A DNA stretch of 64,000 nt from Euglena gracilis (lineage: Eukaryota > Euglenida > Euglenophyceae > Euglenales): positions 31,210,012 through 31,274,011 of the forward strand of contig CP154954.1 of the NCBI GenBank assembly GCA_039621445.1, read 5' to 3'. The notes below the pieces were generated by a model that saw only the letters and a program-made list of their open reading frames with translations, was not told the DNA's origin and made no database searches. The position numbers were made by a program, and so were the translations under genes. Position 1 is the stretch's first letter. The number at the start of each line of letters is the position of its first letter. This document shows positions 1 to 11,941 of this stretch, one piece after another.

Positions 1-509
1 GCAAGCGGCACAAGAGCAAAGCGCCGTCACATCTCACTCAGGGGGTGACGATTGCACACGATTGCGGAACCGTTGAGAGGATAAGGAGGAGGGACGTAAA
101 GAGGGAAAGGAAGACAAGGAGGAAGGGAAAGGATAAGCGATGGTCCAAGGATGCCAGGGATAACTCTTTCCCCCAAAATCGACCTGTGCTTTCGGCCAAT
201 TTTTCTGTGGACTTATCACTGAATGTGCCAGGACCAAACGTTGACTAAAGATCCGAAACAACACGCAAATGGGGGGGGGGGCAGCCAATAATGCACAACG
301 CAAAGAATTGCAAAGAAAATGCAAATTCATTCCCTTCAGCCCTCAGGAAGGCTGCTCTGCTGCCACCAAACGCAGTTGAGAGGTCGTCCACAAAATTTGT
401 AAAAATTACCATTGCGAACAAAACAAAGAAGCGGCCAGGGGCTAAACTAGACAGTGGTGGTGGCAACGCGCCCATGCAGGGTGGGAACAGGGGGAGGGCA
501 TGCCTGCAC
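1..509. other. No gene recognised
   Basis: Mixed-composition sequence at the window edge with purine-rich and G-run stretches. The minus-strand gene whose exon ends at 510 should continue here, but I could not identify its next exon. Confidence 0.4.
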
Positions 510-566
510 TTGGGGGTAGCGGACGTACAGCTCCGCCTTTGGGCCAATGAGGCACTCTGTGGCGAT
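510..566 (-). CDS. Candidate exon of unrecognised helical-protein gene
   Basis: A 19-codon open stretch in phase 0 at both ends. It lies between a CAG acceptor (567-569 region) and a GTGCAGG donor. The encoded segment begins IATECLIGPK and ends YVRYPQ. It is the most downstream piece I can attach to the minus-strand gene with exons at 1561, 2453, 2772, 4002, 17990 and 18667. No homolog recognised, so membership in that gene is inference. Confidence 0.35.
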
Positions 567-683
567 CTGCCGTTTTCCAAAAAGCAATTTTGAAAATTGG
601 GTTCGATGGGTGGGAACATGGCTGGGCTGGGTCCATAGAGGCCAGCATCAGCAATTGTGGACTTGCATAAGACGGGGTCTGCC

Positions 684-1062
684 CAGGCTTGCTTAAGGAC
701 CCCCGGGGGGGGGGGGGGGGGGGGTGGGGTAGGGGTGGTCGGGGGGGTACTGGCTAGCCCAATGGTAGACACTGGAAAAAGGGACTAGCTAGACCCCCCC
801 CTCCCCCACGGGGGGGGGGGGTCCGGGGTCCCCGGATGGAAAAAAATCGCGCGCGCCGGAGGAAAAAATGGGTTTTTAACAGGTTTTTGGCTGATTTTGT
901 TACCAAAAATTCCCAAAAAATGGCCAAAACCGGGCAGGTTTTGGCCATTTTGGGGGCCCAAAAAAAAAGTTCGGCGTCTTTGCCGGTCATGGAAAAAAAA
1001 TTCCATAGCTAGCCCTGTAGCAGACCCCCCGGGGGGGGGGGGGGTCTGCTAGAAAACCACTA
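684..1062. mobile_element. Non-autonomous element, family D copy 1 (inverted)
   Basis: The body is the reverse complement of the element at 28247-28640. Shared landmarks are CAGGCTT at one end, the GGTACTGGCTAGCC block, a GCGCGCCGGAGG box, and a GTCTGCTAG palindrome built on a C-run/G-run. The right end is less clear than in copy 2. Similar 30-bp segments beginning TGTGGACTTGCAT flank it at about 652 and 1067. Confidence 0.55.
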
Positions 1063-1560
1063 GCCAAATGTGGACTTGCATCGGGACTGGGTCTGCCCCC
1101 CCCCCAATCCCCCCCCCAATGTGGCTGGCATTGGGGAACCTCCCCCAAATGCAAACAACCCGTTGCTTGAACTTCACCGGGCAGGCTGAAAGGTGGCTGA
1201 ACTTTGGGCAAAACAACAAAGAAATGCCTCTTGTGATGAAGGAAAGGGGTGGCATTTTTTTTGACGAAAAACGCCTGTCTGCCAGCCCAAAAAAATGAGC
1301 AATGGTCGTCAAGTTGGTTGGGTGATTTTGTTGCTGATTGCTTTCGATTGGAGCGGAGATCTTCCTTCGCTTTCCCTAAATTTTAGCTTCATTTCCAGAG
1401 GTTTCTTAATTTTGGACTTCGCGGTGGTGCCGGGGGGGGGGGGGCTTCAATTTGGGTGTCGGTCGGTTCGGCCCCACAGGTTGCTGAAAATTGGGGGTTA
1501 CTCACAGCGGGAGGAGAGGATGGCCGCTGGAGGGCGGGGGGGGGGGGAGCACGGCCCCAC

Positions 1561-1665
1561 CTGCTGGCCCTGCCGGCGACCCCGGGCCCGCTCCAAGTCG
1601 CGAAGCACCCGGTGACAGCGGGCGAGGGCGTCCTGCATCTCGCGGTACCGGATGGCCGCCTCCGC
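1561..1665 (-). CDS. Exon of unrecognised helical-protein gene
   Basis: 35 codons, phase 0 in and out, GC-rich. The acceptor is CGCCCAG and the donor CAG|GTGGGG. The peptide starts AEAAIRYREMQDALARC and ends RRQGQQ. It is charged, heptad-like and rich in Ala, Arg and Leu, so an alpha-helical or coiled-coil segment is likely. Confidence 0.55.
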
Positions 1666-1919
1666 CTGGGCGGGTGCCGCCAGGGCCCCGGCCCGGTTGT
1701 CGAGAAGAAGGCTGACGCTCGCGCGCACATGCACGTGTGCGTACCATTAACCGTGCATTCCAAAACCAACAATATTGGTTGAAAGGCCCCACCCACATGG
1801 TTTGGGGAAAGCGTGTGGCTACTGAGGCATGTGGCTCACGGCGGGAAACACAATTGAAGCACAGCATTCGGGGGGAGGGTCAACATTTTGCCACTCCTCA
1901 CACTTGGGGCCCATGGTGA

Positions 1920-2450
1920 AGGTGTCTTGTGCTATGGGGTGCCTGCACATAGCAGGCAGACCCCTTGGTGAAAATAGTCATTTCGTGGTACCTGGCATGC
2001 CGTGAGGGGAGGGCGGCTCCAGCACTGCCCGGCCCAACCCCAACCCCAGTGCAAAATCCACCCGAATGGCTTCAGGGGGTTCATATTCAATAATTTGGGT
2101 GAAACCTCGACTTCCAGCCACTTTTAGAAAAAGAACACCGCTGCCCATTGGAATTTGTTCGTCAAGGCAAACCCACCCCATTGAAATTGAAAATTGCCAA
2201 CAAAAGGTTTTGCCTGCAAGGGAGGAAAAGGGAGGTTGGTTCTGGACCTTGCTGGGGTGGCCGGCCGTGGGGGCTTGTCCCACCCCCCCCCCCCACTGCC
2301 TGTCCACAGCGCCAACCCACCCATGCGGGGACCGCACCGTGACTGGGGTGCGACCTTCCTTGCAAAGAAGACACGAGCACGTCCCTGCGCGTGGGAAAAC
2401 ACATGTGTGTGGTGTGGCTTATTGTGTTCCGGGGTTCCCCTCGAAGCCTG
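1920..2450. other. Intron, no feature recognised
   Basis: Intronic sequence between helical-gene exons, with C-runs. A short piece at 1940-1975 resembles the GTGCCTGC...GCAGGC repeat seen at 3495-3735. Confidence 0.35.
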
Positions 2451-2452
2451 AC

Positions 2453-2521
2453 AGACGTGGCCCTGCGCACGATGTCCTCCAGGGTCCCCACCTCCTGCAG
2501 CAGCTGATCCGCCTCCGGGCA
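2453..2521 (-). CDS. Exon of unrecognised helical-protein gene
   Basis: 23 codons after acceptor GGCGGCAG, ending at ACGTCT|GTCAGG in phase 0, which matches the next exon at 1665. The peptide CPEADQLLQEVGTLEDIV is strongly helical. The junction to the upstream exon (2772) does not resolve in phase, so either that exon end or a small missing exon is uncertain. Confidence 0.5.
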
Positions 2522-2771
2522 CTGCCGCCAGCGCACGGCGGCCGGTGGTTGGCCGTCGGGGGGCCCGCCTCCCCCGCCCCGTCAGCCCACCCCACCGGAG
2601 AGCGGGGGGCCCAGGCGGGGGGGCCGGCAACCCTGCGGCCGGTAGGCAGCGTTGGCCTGGAGGGCGGCCACCCTGCACCACACGGGGGGAGGGGAGCAGC
2701 GGGCGAGGAGCCAAAAGGTCAGGCGCGGGGACACCGATGACCCCCCAGCAGAGCGGCGGGTGGCGGCACAC

Positions 2772-2905
2772 CGGTCGGCCAGGAGGGCCCACCCCTTCTG
2801 CATGGCGGGCCCGTCCTGCTGCTCCTCGGGCTTCTCCAGCTGGGCGCGCAGCTTGGCCAGGGGATCCCCGGGGGGCCCCGGACCAACACTGCATTTGACC
2901 ACCTG
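2772..2905 (-). CDS. Exon of unrecognised helical-protein gene
   Basis: An open GC-rich stretch whose clear part is GDPLAKLRAQLEKPEEQQDG followed by MQKGWALLADR, with donor GACCG|GTGTGCC. It is helical with many charged residues. The 5' edge is uncertain because a C-run precedes it at the presumed acceptor, next to repeat family A. Confidence 0.45.
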
Positions 2906-2915
2906 CCCCCCCCCC

Positions 2916-3450
2916 CAGGGCAGAACGGGAAGGCCTGGTGGGGGGGGTGGTCGACCCCCCCCCTGGGACGAGGGGGGGGGGTCGACCCCTTCCACCCACC
3001 ACAGCATTTGCACCACCAATTTCGGGGAAACGGGGATATTGGCCAGAAAAATTTTGAAAATTTTTTTTGAAAAATGAACCCAAAACACATGATTTTTTGA
3101 TGGAAAACCACATTTTTTCCACAAAAAATCTCAAAAAATTCAGGGTTAAAAATTGGTACTTTTTAGGAGGGGGGGTGAAAAAAAAGAGGTCAAAAAAAGT
3201 GGACAAAATTTTGGACAATCAAATTTTACTGACATTTTTTCTCATTGAAAATTTTTGGACTTTGAATGGCATTTTTTGCTTCAAAAACCTCTCAAAATCA
3301 ACATTTTGAGAAAATGTTGATTTTCTGGAAGGTGTGAAAAAATGGGGTTTTGGCGCCGGAAAATTTTTTTCGGGTCCAAAAATTGGTGCTCCCGGAAATA
3401 CGGGAAGAGGTGGTGGGGGGGTCGAACCCCCCCACCCACCATGCAGGGGG
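2916..3450. mobile_element. Repeat family A/B copy
   Basis: Starts with CAGGGCAGAACGGGAA, the same terminal sequence as the element at 18056-18664. It continues with the shared GTCGACC G/C-run hairpin, the CACAGCATTTGCACCA block, the ACATGATTTTTTGATGG block and the GGTGTGAAAAAATGGGG block. The matching inverted repeat at the far end is not visible, so this copy is truncated or nested. It lies between exons at 2772 and 4002. Confidence 0.7.
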
Positions 3451-3494
3451 TGGGGGGGGGGGGGGGTCGACCCCCCCCCCGGCCAAACGTCGGT

Positions 3495-3735
3495 TTACCA
3501 ACCCCGGGGGGGGGGGGTGCCTTGGTGCCTGCCCATACTAGGCAACAAGGCAAACCCCTCGGGTGGGTGGTGCCCATAGCAGGCACCCCCCGGGGGTCGG
3601 TTTTGGGTCGTGGTGCCCGCCACAATTTCCCCTTGAAAAGGGCCATTTTCGGGCCCCCAGGCACCGGGGGGGGGGGGCATGCTATGGCACTGCTCCCCCC
3701 CAAAAAAAGAAGCCTGCCCCTGACCCCTGTGAACC
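3495..3735. repeat. Repeat family O copy
   Basis: The blocks GGTGCCTGCCCATA, GGTCGGTT, GTGCCCGCC and TTTTCCCTTGAAAA(G/T)GG recur in the same order at about 35960-36120. G/C runs separate the blocks. Confidence 0.5.
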
Positions 3736-4001
3736 CACCCCCGACCAGCCCCTCCCCTGGACAGAAACGAGTTCTCTGAAACTCACAACTTGGGGGAGCA
3801 GTCGTAATCTGCCTCCATCCATCCACCCACCACTTGCTGGACATCGCGCTGGGCACAAGGGATGAGTGGCCGGGTGAAACCGATCCAGGCGTTTGCAGAA
3901 ACCCAGGAGATCGCTTCACGTGACTGAATGGATTGCTGAGTAATGTGGCATTTTGGCCGGGGGGGGGGGGGGGGGGGAAAAAGAGGCCAGCGTCCTGCCA
4001 C

Positions 4002-4101
4002 GGCACTTCGCCACATGATCCCGCGCCTCCGTGAACAGCTGCAGGCGGTCCAGGGTCGCCCCGGCATCCACGCTCAGCCGCTCATACTCCTGTAGCGTGG
4101 C
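4002..4101 (-). CDS. Exon of unrecognised helical-protein gene
   Basis: Acceptor CCCTGTGCGTGGCTCAG, then 33 codons plus one base, donor TGCC|GTGGCAG. The peptide begins ATLQEYERLSVDAGATLDRL and continues with LFTEARDHVAKCRG, amphipathic helix throughout. The phase-0 start agrees with the upstream exon at 17990. The intron between them is about 13.9 kb and holds the retrotransposon and the plus-strand coding patches. Confidence 0.55.
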
Positions 4102-4299
4102 CTGAGCCACGCACAGGGGCCAGGGGTGTGGGCAGTGGCATACACCGCAAGCCATCGCACAACACCCCTCAGGGTGCATCACACAATATTGGTGGAAAAA
4201 ACTTGCACAAATGCTGTTGCCTTGCACACGGTCAAGGTCAACCTTTCTGTTTCAGTGAATGAGATGCAGTTGTACTTAGGATCATACAATTGCTTACCG

Positions 4300-4568
4300 A
4301 CCCCCCCGGGGGGGGGGGCACTCCACTTTTTTAAAAACCAGTCAGTCACTCATTTTCAAAACGCCAGCCAGTCACTACCCCCCCCCCCCGGGGGGTTGGG
4401 GGTCGGCCACTCAGAAAAACGGCCACTTTCCAGTCACTTTAGGCCATTTTTGGCCCAAAAAATTTTTCCGGCCTTCGGCGCCGGGGTCACTCAAGCCACT
4501 TTTGCCCACTCCTGGCCGACCCCCCCCGGGGGGGGAGGGGGTCCGGGCCAAAAACCAGTCAGTCACTC
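4300..4568. mobile_element. Repeat family C copy 1
   Basis: Bounded by AACCAGTCAGTCACT motifs, with an internal GGTCGGCCACTCAG, AGGCCATTTTTGGCC, a GGCGCCGG box and C-run/G-run palindromes in the order also found at 29577-29867. A shorter relative is at about 38340-38470. Confidence 0.6.
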
Positions 4569-5419
4569 TACCGTCAGCGGGGCTACCACCGCTCGACGGT
4601 GCCCTATCCTCTGTGGGATGAGGTGGTAACCACTTTGTGGTGAACGGGTGCACAGCCGGTAGCGTTGTATCTTTACCTGTCCTGCCTGTTCCTTCTTATC
4701 CCTCCCCCTTCTCGCTCCGGAACGGCCCTTGGTGCTTGAGAAGTGTCCCAAGATTTTGGGTGGAAAATGGAGTGTCTGGCTCTTTCCCATATTGAATCTT
4801 TTGGTTGGACACGTTAAGGAATGATTGCTGCCAATCTTTCTATGTGTGCCATACGCGGGATGTGCCTATTCATGGCAGAACATATGAACTCCTGTAAGCC
4901 TAGTTGTGATAGCCATGTACGTATTGATGGCAAATCACAAAAACAAAACAAAACAAAAAAAAACTTTTTTGACAAATGATATTGACATGTCTGGTTATTG
5001 GAAAACACACACAAAAGAAACAAGCCGATAGTCCCATTGGTTATTTGTGCATGGTACGAGAAGCATGGGTTGTGACGTGTGAGTGTGTGTGTGCGCATGC
5101 ATGTGTACTATTTTATATCCAATATATATATATATTGATTTTTTTTCCCTCACTTCCAAAGTGAATGCCTTTTTTTTTTATCCTGTCCCTTCCCATCTCA
5201 AAATGACGTTGGAAGATGGTTAACCCACTGGAATGTGTATGACCATCTTCATTTACGTATGTTTGGGCTTGCCAAATCTTGAAAAGGAAAACATAAGAGG
5301 ATGTCTTTCTTCTGGCTCCATTTTCTATGTCCAGCTTGCTTATTTTTTATTTTATTTTATATTGGTTTTCTTATTTTATATTATTTTTTTATTTTATTTT
5401 CCTTCCCCATTCGTGTTTT
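4569..5419. other. No gene recognised
   Basis: About 850 bp between a repeat copy and a hAT-type element. It turns T-rich from about 5110, like the spacers of the plus-strand coding patches that follow. Nothing I can name. Confidence 0.3.
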
Positions 5420-5426
5420 CTCTGTC

Positions 5427-6252
5427 CAGGGATCCTCACACGTCCGTGCTGGCCGAGGCCAAAATGTATCCGTGATTTTCTGTGAATTTCCGTGATTTTC
5501 CGTGAATTTCCGTGAATTTCCTGTTTCCGGAAAAGGTCAAAGGCCACATTCCATTCTGCACTGGAGCCATATTTGGGCGGTTGTGGCAGCAGATCGTTTC
5601 TCCATAATATAGTCCTGGAGATCCCCCAGTTCCTATTCACACCTGTATATGAAAAAAAAAACGTACAGGAGGGGAAAAAACAACCTTTTGTCCTTGAATT
5701 TTTTTTTGATTGCCCCTAAATGGGTTGCCAAAACCCTGTCAGCAGACCGATATAGCGATTGACCCTTCCGCATGCAGCCTGGGCGGGAAGGTGGAAAGTC
5801 ATAAAAACCAGACGCCCTCAACTTGTGTGTATTTTTGGAGAACACCTCTGATGCTCTCGAGGTCCAATTTTGTGACCGGGAGACCAGAATGGAGGAAAAC
5901 GGCCACAAAATCATCTGTGATTGTCTGGGTGAGGTTTCGCTTAATTCACCGACTCCCGAAAATCCAACTGCTTCAGTGGAGTGTCCTGGCTAGGAAGAAA
6001 AATTACAAAAAAATGAATTGGACGACATTGTCTGTTTGGAAAGGCAGAGAATAAGCAAAGCATCCCATCAAAATGTGTCTGCACAAACAAAACACATTCA
6101 AAGAAAGACCAATTTTTTTTTCCCGAACCCTCCTCCTCATCCGTGAATTTCCGTGATTTTCCGTGATTTCCGTGAAAATGGCCTTCCGCCCATTTCCGTG
6201 ATCCTCCGTGAATTTCCGTGAATTTCCTTTTCAGGACGTGTGAGGATCCCTG
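5427..6252. mobile_element. hAT-type non-autonomous element (826 bp)
   Basis: A perfect 19-bp terminal inverted repeat, CAGGGATCCTCACACGTCC, occurs at 5427 and, reverse complemented, ending at 6252. CTCTGTC flanks both sides (5420-5426 and 6253-6259), 8 bp if the shared C is counted. Both subterminal regions carry clustered CCGTGATTTT/CCGTGAATTT repeats (5470-5520 and 6140-6235), as expected for transposase-binding repeats of hAT elements. No transposase coding is seen. Confidence 0.85.
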
Positions 6253-6284
6253 CTCTGTCCATTCCCTTTCCCCATGTGTTGCAG

Positions 6285-6520
6285 CCATTGTTCACCCGTT
6301 TATGTTTCGGCATCTTCACAGCTCTTCCCGACAGTTTGATGGCCCACTTCACGGCATTGTCGCTGGAGGAGCAAGCCTTGGCGGCTTCCCCAAAGACAGC
6401 CTTCCCGATTATGTCAGTGGGGAAAGCACCTGACACCAACGAAGTAGTGGTGTCAGCTCGCATCTATTCCTCAAAAAAGGAAGTGCACCGTATTCCAGCA
6501 TCATCGGGACCATGCCTCTC
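6285..6520 (+). CDS. Uncertain coding patch
   Basis: Follows a pyrimidine tract and CATGTGTTGCAG, a good acceptor into which the preceding element appears to have inserted. Open plus-strand frames cover this stretch; one reads ALPDSLMAHFTALSLEEQ and continues to about 6520. The opposite strand is also open, so strand and frame are uncertain. No homolog recognised. Confidence 0.25.
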
Positions 6521-6775
6521 CTCAGTAAATTACCTCTGCATTGGCCCTCCCTCTCCATTTCACTCAGAAACACACACTATCTCATATTCATATTCACACT
6601 CACACATGCGCGCCTCTCCCTCTCTCTCTATCTCTTATCTCTTCTTCTGGTTTCCATTTGTTCTCCCGCATTTTTTTTTGCATTTTTTAGTAGGGACTCA
6701 CTCCACGGTTGGGCACAAAAAAAAAACCCAAAAAATCCCTCCGACGTTGTGCAATAAGGTTTTTTTTGGGTTGTT

Positions 6776-7018
6776 GTTGTTGTTGTTGTTGTTGTGTTAT
6801 TTAACAAATGATAAATTATTATTTATTGTAATAATAATAATAATAATATTATTATTATATTTAATAATAATAATATTTTATAATATAATTATAATAATAT
6901 CATTATATTACAATATTTATATACATTTTTTATATAATATTTTTTGTTATATATTATTTTATATATTATTATATATTATTAGATATATTAGGTTATTATT
7001 AATTTTAAATATAATAGT
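6776..7018. repeat. AT-rich low-complexity tract
   Basis: A (TTG)n run at 6773-6795 is followed by about 190 bp of almost pure A/T built from ATT/AAT/TATA units. It forms many short palindromes. Non-coding. Confidence 0.8.
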
Positions 7019-7242
7019 AACTACAGGTTTCCGCAGGGGCTGTTTCCCCCCCCTTGATATGTCGACAGAAGGGAACCCTGCCTCTTAAGTGGCCCTCCAC
7101 AGCATGGATGTCCAACACACCTGCTAGATGAAAAAGTTATGAGCGTGTTCACGAGGTAAGACCGGAATGATTTTCTTTTTCTCCCCCTCTGAGAGTTGAT
7201 GTATGGGCCGGATTACTTCGCTCCATCAGTCTTTGGTGGCCC

Positions 7243-10200
7243 ATGATCACTGGCGCTTTACCAGCAACCAGCATGGCCACTCTCCATAAGGGTTTGCCAG
7301 CTCTGGGAGTGGAGTCTTGGAGTGATGTACTTGCTATACTCCTGATGCACTACCCAGGGTGGGATGAAGAGAAAAAACTGGTTTTTCAGGCTGAGGTTGC
7401 TGATGAGTCTCCCGACGTCGAAGTGGCCAATACACATGTTTGCCTGAGTTACATTGTTCTGTTTATTCCCCCCCCTAAGCTTGAATGTATTTCGTACATA
7501 GGTTATGTATGTAGTGTGGGATTGCTTGTTGTTATCTTGTTTGCTTGTATGTTCCCCGTTTTCCCCTTGAGGACAACAAAAGCCATCCCATTTCCAAAAA
7601 AAAAACGGATAAACAAAACGAGTCTGTCCAATCGCATTTCTGGATACTCCACACAAATTTCTTTTTCCAATTTTGTGTTGTCTCTCAACACAAGGGTGAG
7701 CTTCATATACAATATAATTAGTTGTTGTTCTTTTTTCCATCAATGCATATATAAATTTATTGTTACTAGCAGTATCATTAGGTTTAGTATTATCTTTGTA
7801 TTCTCATACTGATGATTTATGATCGTATTTGCAGTTTTTATTCTACAGTTCTTCAACACCACACAGTTTACATATTTGAGCTCAATCTAGATTGTGTCAA
7901 TCTAGAGAGTTTTTCTCTGCCATGCATCCTCCCTTTCTGGTTTTCTTTTCCTTTTTTCTTTGTTTTTTTTAAGCTACAACGAATGAAGTTTTCGATGGGT
8001 TTAGTCAAACATTTGGCAAAAATACCTGCTGAATCTGCCCCATGAACAATTTATGAAACTGATTTTGAATGGCAGTGGCAAGGAGAAAGAGAAAGACAAA
8101 GATCGACCGAAGACCAAACTTTTGATGCTGATCATATGGTATGCGGTGTACAGTTGGGTATCCAGATCATTGAACAAGCAACCGGTGTATGGGTTGAAGA
8201 TCTCTGAAGATGAGAGTGTTCCAGATTCTCCTTTGAGCCCTGAGGATTGGGCCAAGCTCGTCAAGGCTGTGGTTCAGCAAGTCAAGGCTCCGCCAGATTG
8301 TCCAGGGGTGCTCTCTCATTTTTTGGTTGGAAGGGTTCGTTTGATTATTGTTTTAGTTTTTTTTAAAAAAAAGAAAAACCAAATCGATTTTTTTTTATTG
8401 CCTGCGTTGTTTCAGCAAAAACCTGACACTAGGGGGGTCCCCCCCTACTTCCCATGCCTTCTCCTCTTTTCCCGAGCATTTTATTGGGGACTCAACGACC
8501 AGATTGATTCAGGTGGTGGGTGCCTCAGGTTGTGTTTGCCATAAAATGCTTTTTTTTTTCGTGATCAGAGAGAATATGTCTGTTCCTGGGAGAAGGTGAT
8601 GAAGCCGCAAGATAGATCATCCATTTCTGCGGTGGCTTCGGGTGCCTCTTGGCGGTCGCTTCTGCTTCCCTCGAGTCCCGCTCTGTCTAGTTCTTGTCTG
8701 GTTTTTTCCTTTTTTTTTGGTCACACTCTAATGTTTGATACAGTTATGTTGTGGTGGGGGGAACCATTAAGTTTATCACGTTTGTCTGCTTAGAGGAAAA
8801 GCATACCAAAACACAAGAAGTAATGAAGATGAGAGCCACTTATAGGTGTAAATAGCAAAGAGCTTGTCTGCAGACTTGCCCCTTTGCTAGAGTTGCTAGA
8901 GATGGCTAGGGAGTTACTGGAATTTGCATGCTTTTGTTTATTCTTTCTACTCTATGAGTGCATTCGGTTTGCCATCGTTTAGTAGGGTTATTGTGGGGGT
9001 ACTGCACTTTTTCTTTTTGGGAGCTTGACAGCATTTGGCATTCAAGTTTCATGTGTGTCCACTATGGACACAATTTTAGAGGAGGTCTTGTTTTTACCTG
9101 ACATCATTGTACCTCAAGCCAGTGCGGCATTGAGAGAGCTTCTCATCGAACATCAAGCCGGATCCTCGAACCTGCGCGCTCTTGATGGCATCCGCCTTCT
9201 GCAACAACTTCAGATCGCGCTTCGACAAGTGTGGTCCAAGGTCACCACCAGCCAACGTTTGGCGCTGCTTGGTCCATACAATTTTGTTCTTCTTCTATCG
9301 GTTTATTTTCTTTTATTATTTATTTTTGTTTCCCTTTTTGTTATCTTTTAAAGGGCATAATCCCCGTATCATCTCTGTTTCATGAAAGTGTGGTTGTTGT
9401 AGAGCCAGTGAATTTATCCCAACATACGGTTCATCAAATATTGATCAGGTCTCTTTTGGGGGGGCACACATATACCCGGACTGCCCATTGTTTTTTTTTG
9501 TTTTTAATTATTCATTGTGGAAGTGAGGATAGTTAGCATAGTTGTGCAGTGGAATCAATGCAAAGGCTGAATGTTGGAACTCTTATGGTTTCAAGACATA
9601 CCGATTACGCATGGGATTCAAAACAAAATGGCATGTTATGGACCCCTGCAGGAATGGAGCACGGCATGTACGCAACTGGCCCCAGTGGGGGTGTCCTCTC
9701 AAGACCAACAGGCCGTGCTCAAGTCCCTCCAAGGCTATCTGGCACAATTACCTCATTCCACCAATTTCATCAACCTGGTGTACTCCATTTTATTTGCGGC
9801 TCCGTCGTTCAGATTTCTTCGGATTCTTCTGTTAAAAATTTATCACTTGCAAGTTTTATTATATGGCATCCAAAAAAAAACCCAAGAAAGGTATTTTGCG
9901 GTTTTTCTTTTGGGAAGGGCAGGATACAATAATTGAGTGTGTAAAGTAAAGTAGTCGAGGTGGTGCAGGTTGAGCTTTTAAGAAAATATTTTTCGTTTTT
10001 TACCGTTAATAGGCTGTTTGAAAAAGAAAATATTTTTCGTGTTTTACCGTTAATAGGCTGTTTGAATCCTTTCCTTTGCCACCTTACAAAGGTTTGTCGG
10101 TCCACAGTGGGTGTAGTTTAGGGTCAAGGGCATTGTGATGATCATTTATTTGGTTTTTTTTGGTTTTCTTTTGTTTGTTGGTTTTTTTTTCTATTTGGTT

Positions 10201-10427
10201 GTTGGTCTTGTTTTTTGGAACCCGAGGCAACCTGGTTTCCAACATGGGACTTCGGTGGGTTGCACTCTGTTGTTGATCTTCCTACGCTTCGGGCTGCTTT
10301 ACTGGGCCTGGTCAGAGGGATTTCCTCAAAAACCCAATTAAAAGCCTTCCAAAGGCTTGTGGAGGAGCATCTTAGGAAACAACTTCCCTCTACGTCTGCA
10401 GACCACAGCGTTCAGGCTTTATGTTAG
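7243..10427 (+). CDS. Candidate multi-exon plus-strand coding region, unrecognised
   Basis: Several helical, non-repetitive coding patches alternate with T-rich spacers that begin GT and end in T-tract plus CAG. Clear patches are about 7243-7440 (LPALGVESWSDVLAILLMHY), 8160-8330 (LSPEDWAKLVKAVVQQVK), 8569-8700 (REYVCSWEKVMKP, 44 open codons between CAG and GT), 9060-9275 (ASAALRELLIEHQAG), 9620-9800 and 10215-10427 (AFQRLVEEHLRKQLPS, then a stop). I could not chain all patches in one phase. It may be a host gene or the 5' part of the adjacent retroelement. No function can be assigned. Confidence 0.35.
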
Positions 10428-10632
10428 GTTAATTTTAAGTTTCTGTTTGTTTGTTGCGTTTTCCCCCTCCCCCCCCCATTTTCGTTGTTCTTATCTCTCT
10501 CTTGTTTTCGTTGGAGGATAAAAGGAATGAATGGGTCATAATTCCTATGTGCTCATTCGCAATTTTTTGTGGGTATTGTTGTTTTTTTTTGTTTCATTTT
10601 GATTCTTGATTTCCCCCTCCTAATTTATTATA

Positions 10633-11538
10633 ATGGAGCCTGCTGAAGACCTGGATTGGTTTCTGCAAGGTGAGCCCACAACCCCTGTCCCATCTGCTCC
10701 ATCCTCCTCGACTCTCACGGGAGCTACAGAGAGTCCTCGTGTTGCTCCCACCGAAGGACAGGAGCGTCCCAAGCCCTCATGGACCGTCAGACCGCTGGAA
10801 GAGCAGCAGGGCTCCGTGGTCCGTGTTTTGAATTTATCTCGTCAGTTCAGTCCCATGGCGTACACAGAAGCTTTGAGGGAGGTTTTGGATTCTATGGATG
10901 TGGTCACGCCAATGAACGTTGATCGTGGTTTTTGTCACGTCACGATTCCATGTTATAAATATCGCGAGTTATTTCGGACTTCTGACATGGCGGAAGTGAA
11001 GTTGGCTTCTGGGTTATCTTTCAGAATCCGTGGGCGCACTCCAGAAGGGGAACCTTACATCGATTTTCGGAGTTCCGCCGCGAAAAGACCCAGGATCGAG
11101 GCCGGATCCCGTCCACTTCTCTCGCCCACTTCGTCAACACCAGTACTAGCACGTGTTGGTGTGCATCCCATCCCGAGTCCCCCTCCGACTCCGCCGTCAT
11201 TCTCACGTTCCACGGTTGACTCTTTCGCGAGTTCGCCTTTCGCCAAATTACCAGCCTCTTTGGATGATATCATGCCGGTTTTCACACATTATGCTCCTGA
11301 TGTTGGTCGTTTCTACAATTGGTTGTGGATCCCTCCTCTTCCTCCGGCAGCCTACATCCCCCAGGATTTCCTTCGTCTTTTTGGCCCCGCCATAATCAGC
11401 ACAAATAATCAGGTCAAAGTTGATTTCCTCAAAGAAATAGTGCAGAGATTGGATTGTGTGGACAACCATGGTTTCTATTTTGAAAAGACCTGCGATGCCA
11501 AGGGATGTTGGAATTGCGGGTCTGTTTTTTTCGGCTGA
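10633..11538 (+). pseudogene. LINE ORF1-like region
   Basis: Starts at ATG 10633 (MEPAEDLDWFLQGEP), with a Pro/Ser-rich N-terminus and then a globular stretch around residues 55-140 (VVRVLNLSRQFSPMAYTEAL). It ends in CDAKGCWNCG, where a T7 run at about 11525 shifts the frame. The next frame (11538-11941) continues with LCPGC, so the Cys pairs probably form one zinc ribbon in the ancestral protein. Confidence 0.6.
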
Positions 11539-11941
11539 TAGTTTGTGTCCGGGCTGTTTGAGTAGTTCGTTTTTCTATATTCCGTGCGACACACAAACAA
11601 AATCCTTAATGGGTAATGTGGATGGGTCGGATGCTTTGAAATTCATCCTCAAAGGGCTGCAACAGACCTCAGCCACTTGGTCCACCATGTTGTCGTCGGT
11701 GGCGAGCAAATGGGCTAAAATTCTCCTTAGCAGGCCTCGCCTTCTGTCGACGGGTGGGGTCTACGTGTCCCCTCCTATCATCAATGATGATGCCTTTTTG
11801 GTGTTCTTTTCGATTCCCAAGGATATGCCTCCTCCTCCCAATTTTCCCATCCCTCCCCTGACCAATGAGGAAGTGCGGTGCATATACTCTTCTTTGTGCT
11901 CACAATGTGGAAGGCCCAAGGCAGAAAACATCAAATTCTGA
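11538..11941 (+). pseudogene. LINE mid region, frameshifted continuation
   Basis: Continues the zinc-ribbon frame (SADSLCPGCLSSSFF) with a helical stretch and a second Cys pair, SLCSQCGRPK, ending at TGA near 11941. The downstream frame starting about 11878 continues the same protein toward the endonuclease, so a second frame change lies near 11900-11945. Confidence 0.5.

Noticed and set aside
6290-6463. Minus-strand frame with KAVFGEAAKACSSSDNAV, faintly histone-fold-like
   Set aside because: The similarity is only compositional; the plus strand is also open and follows a good acceptor.
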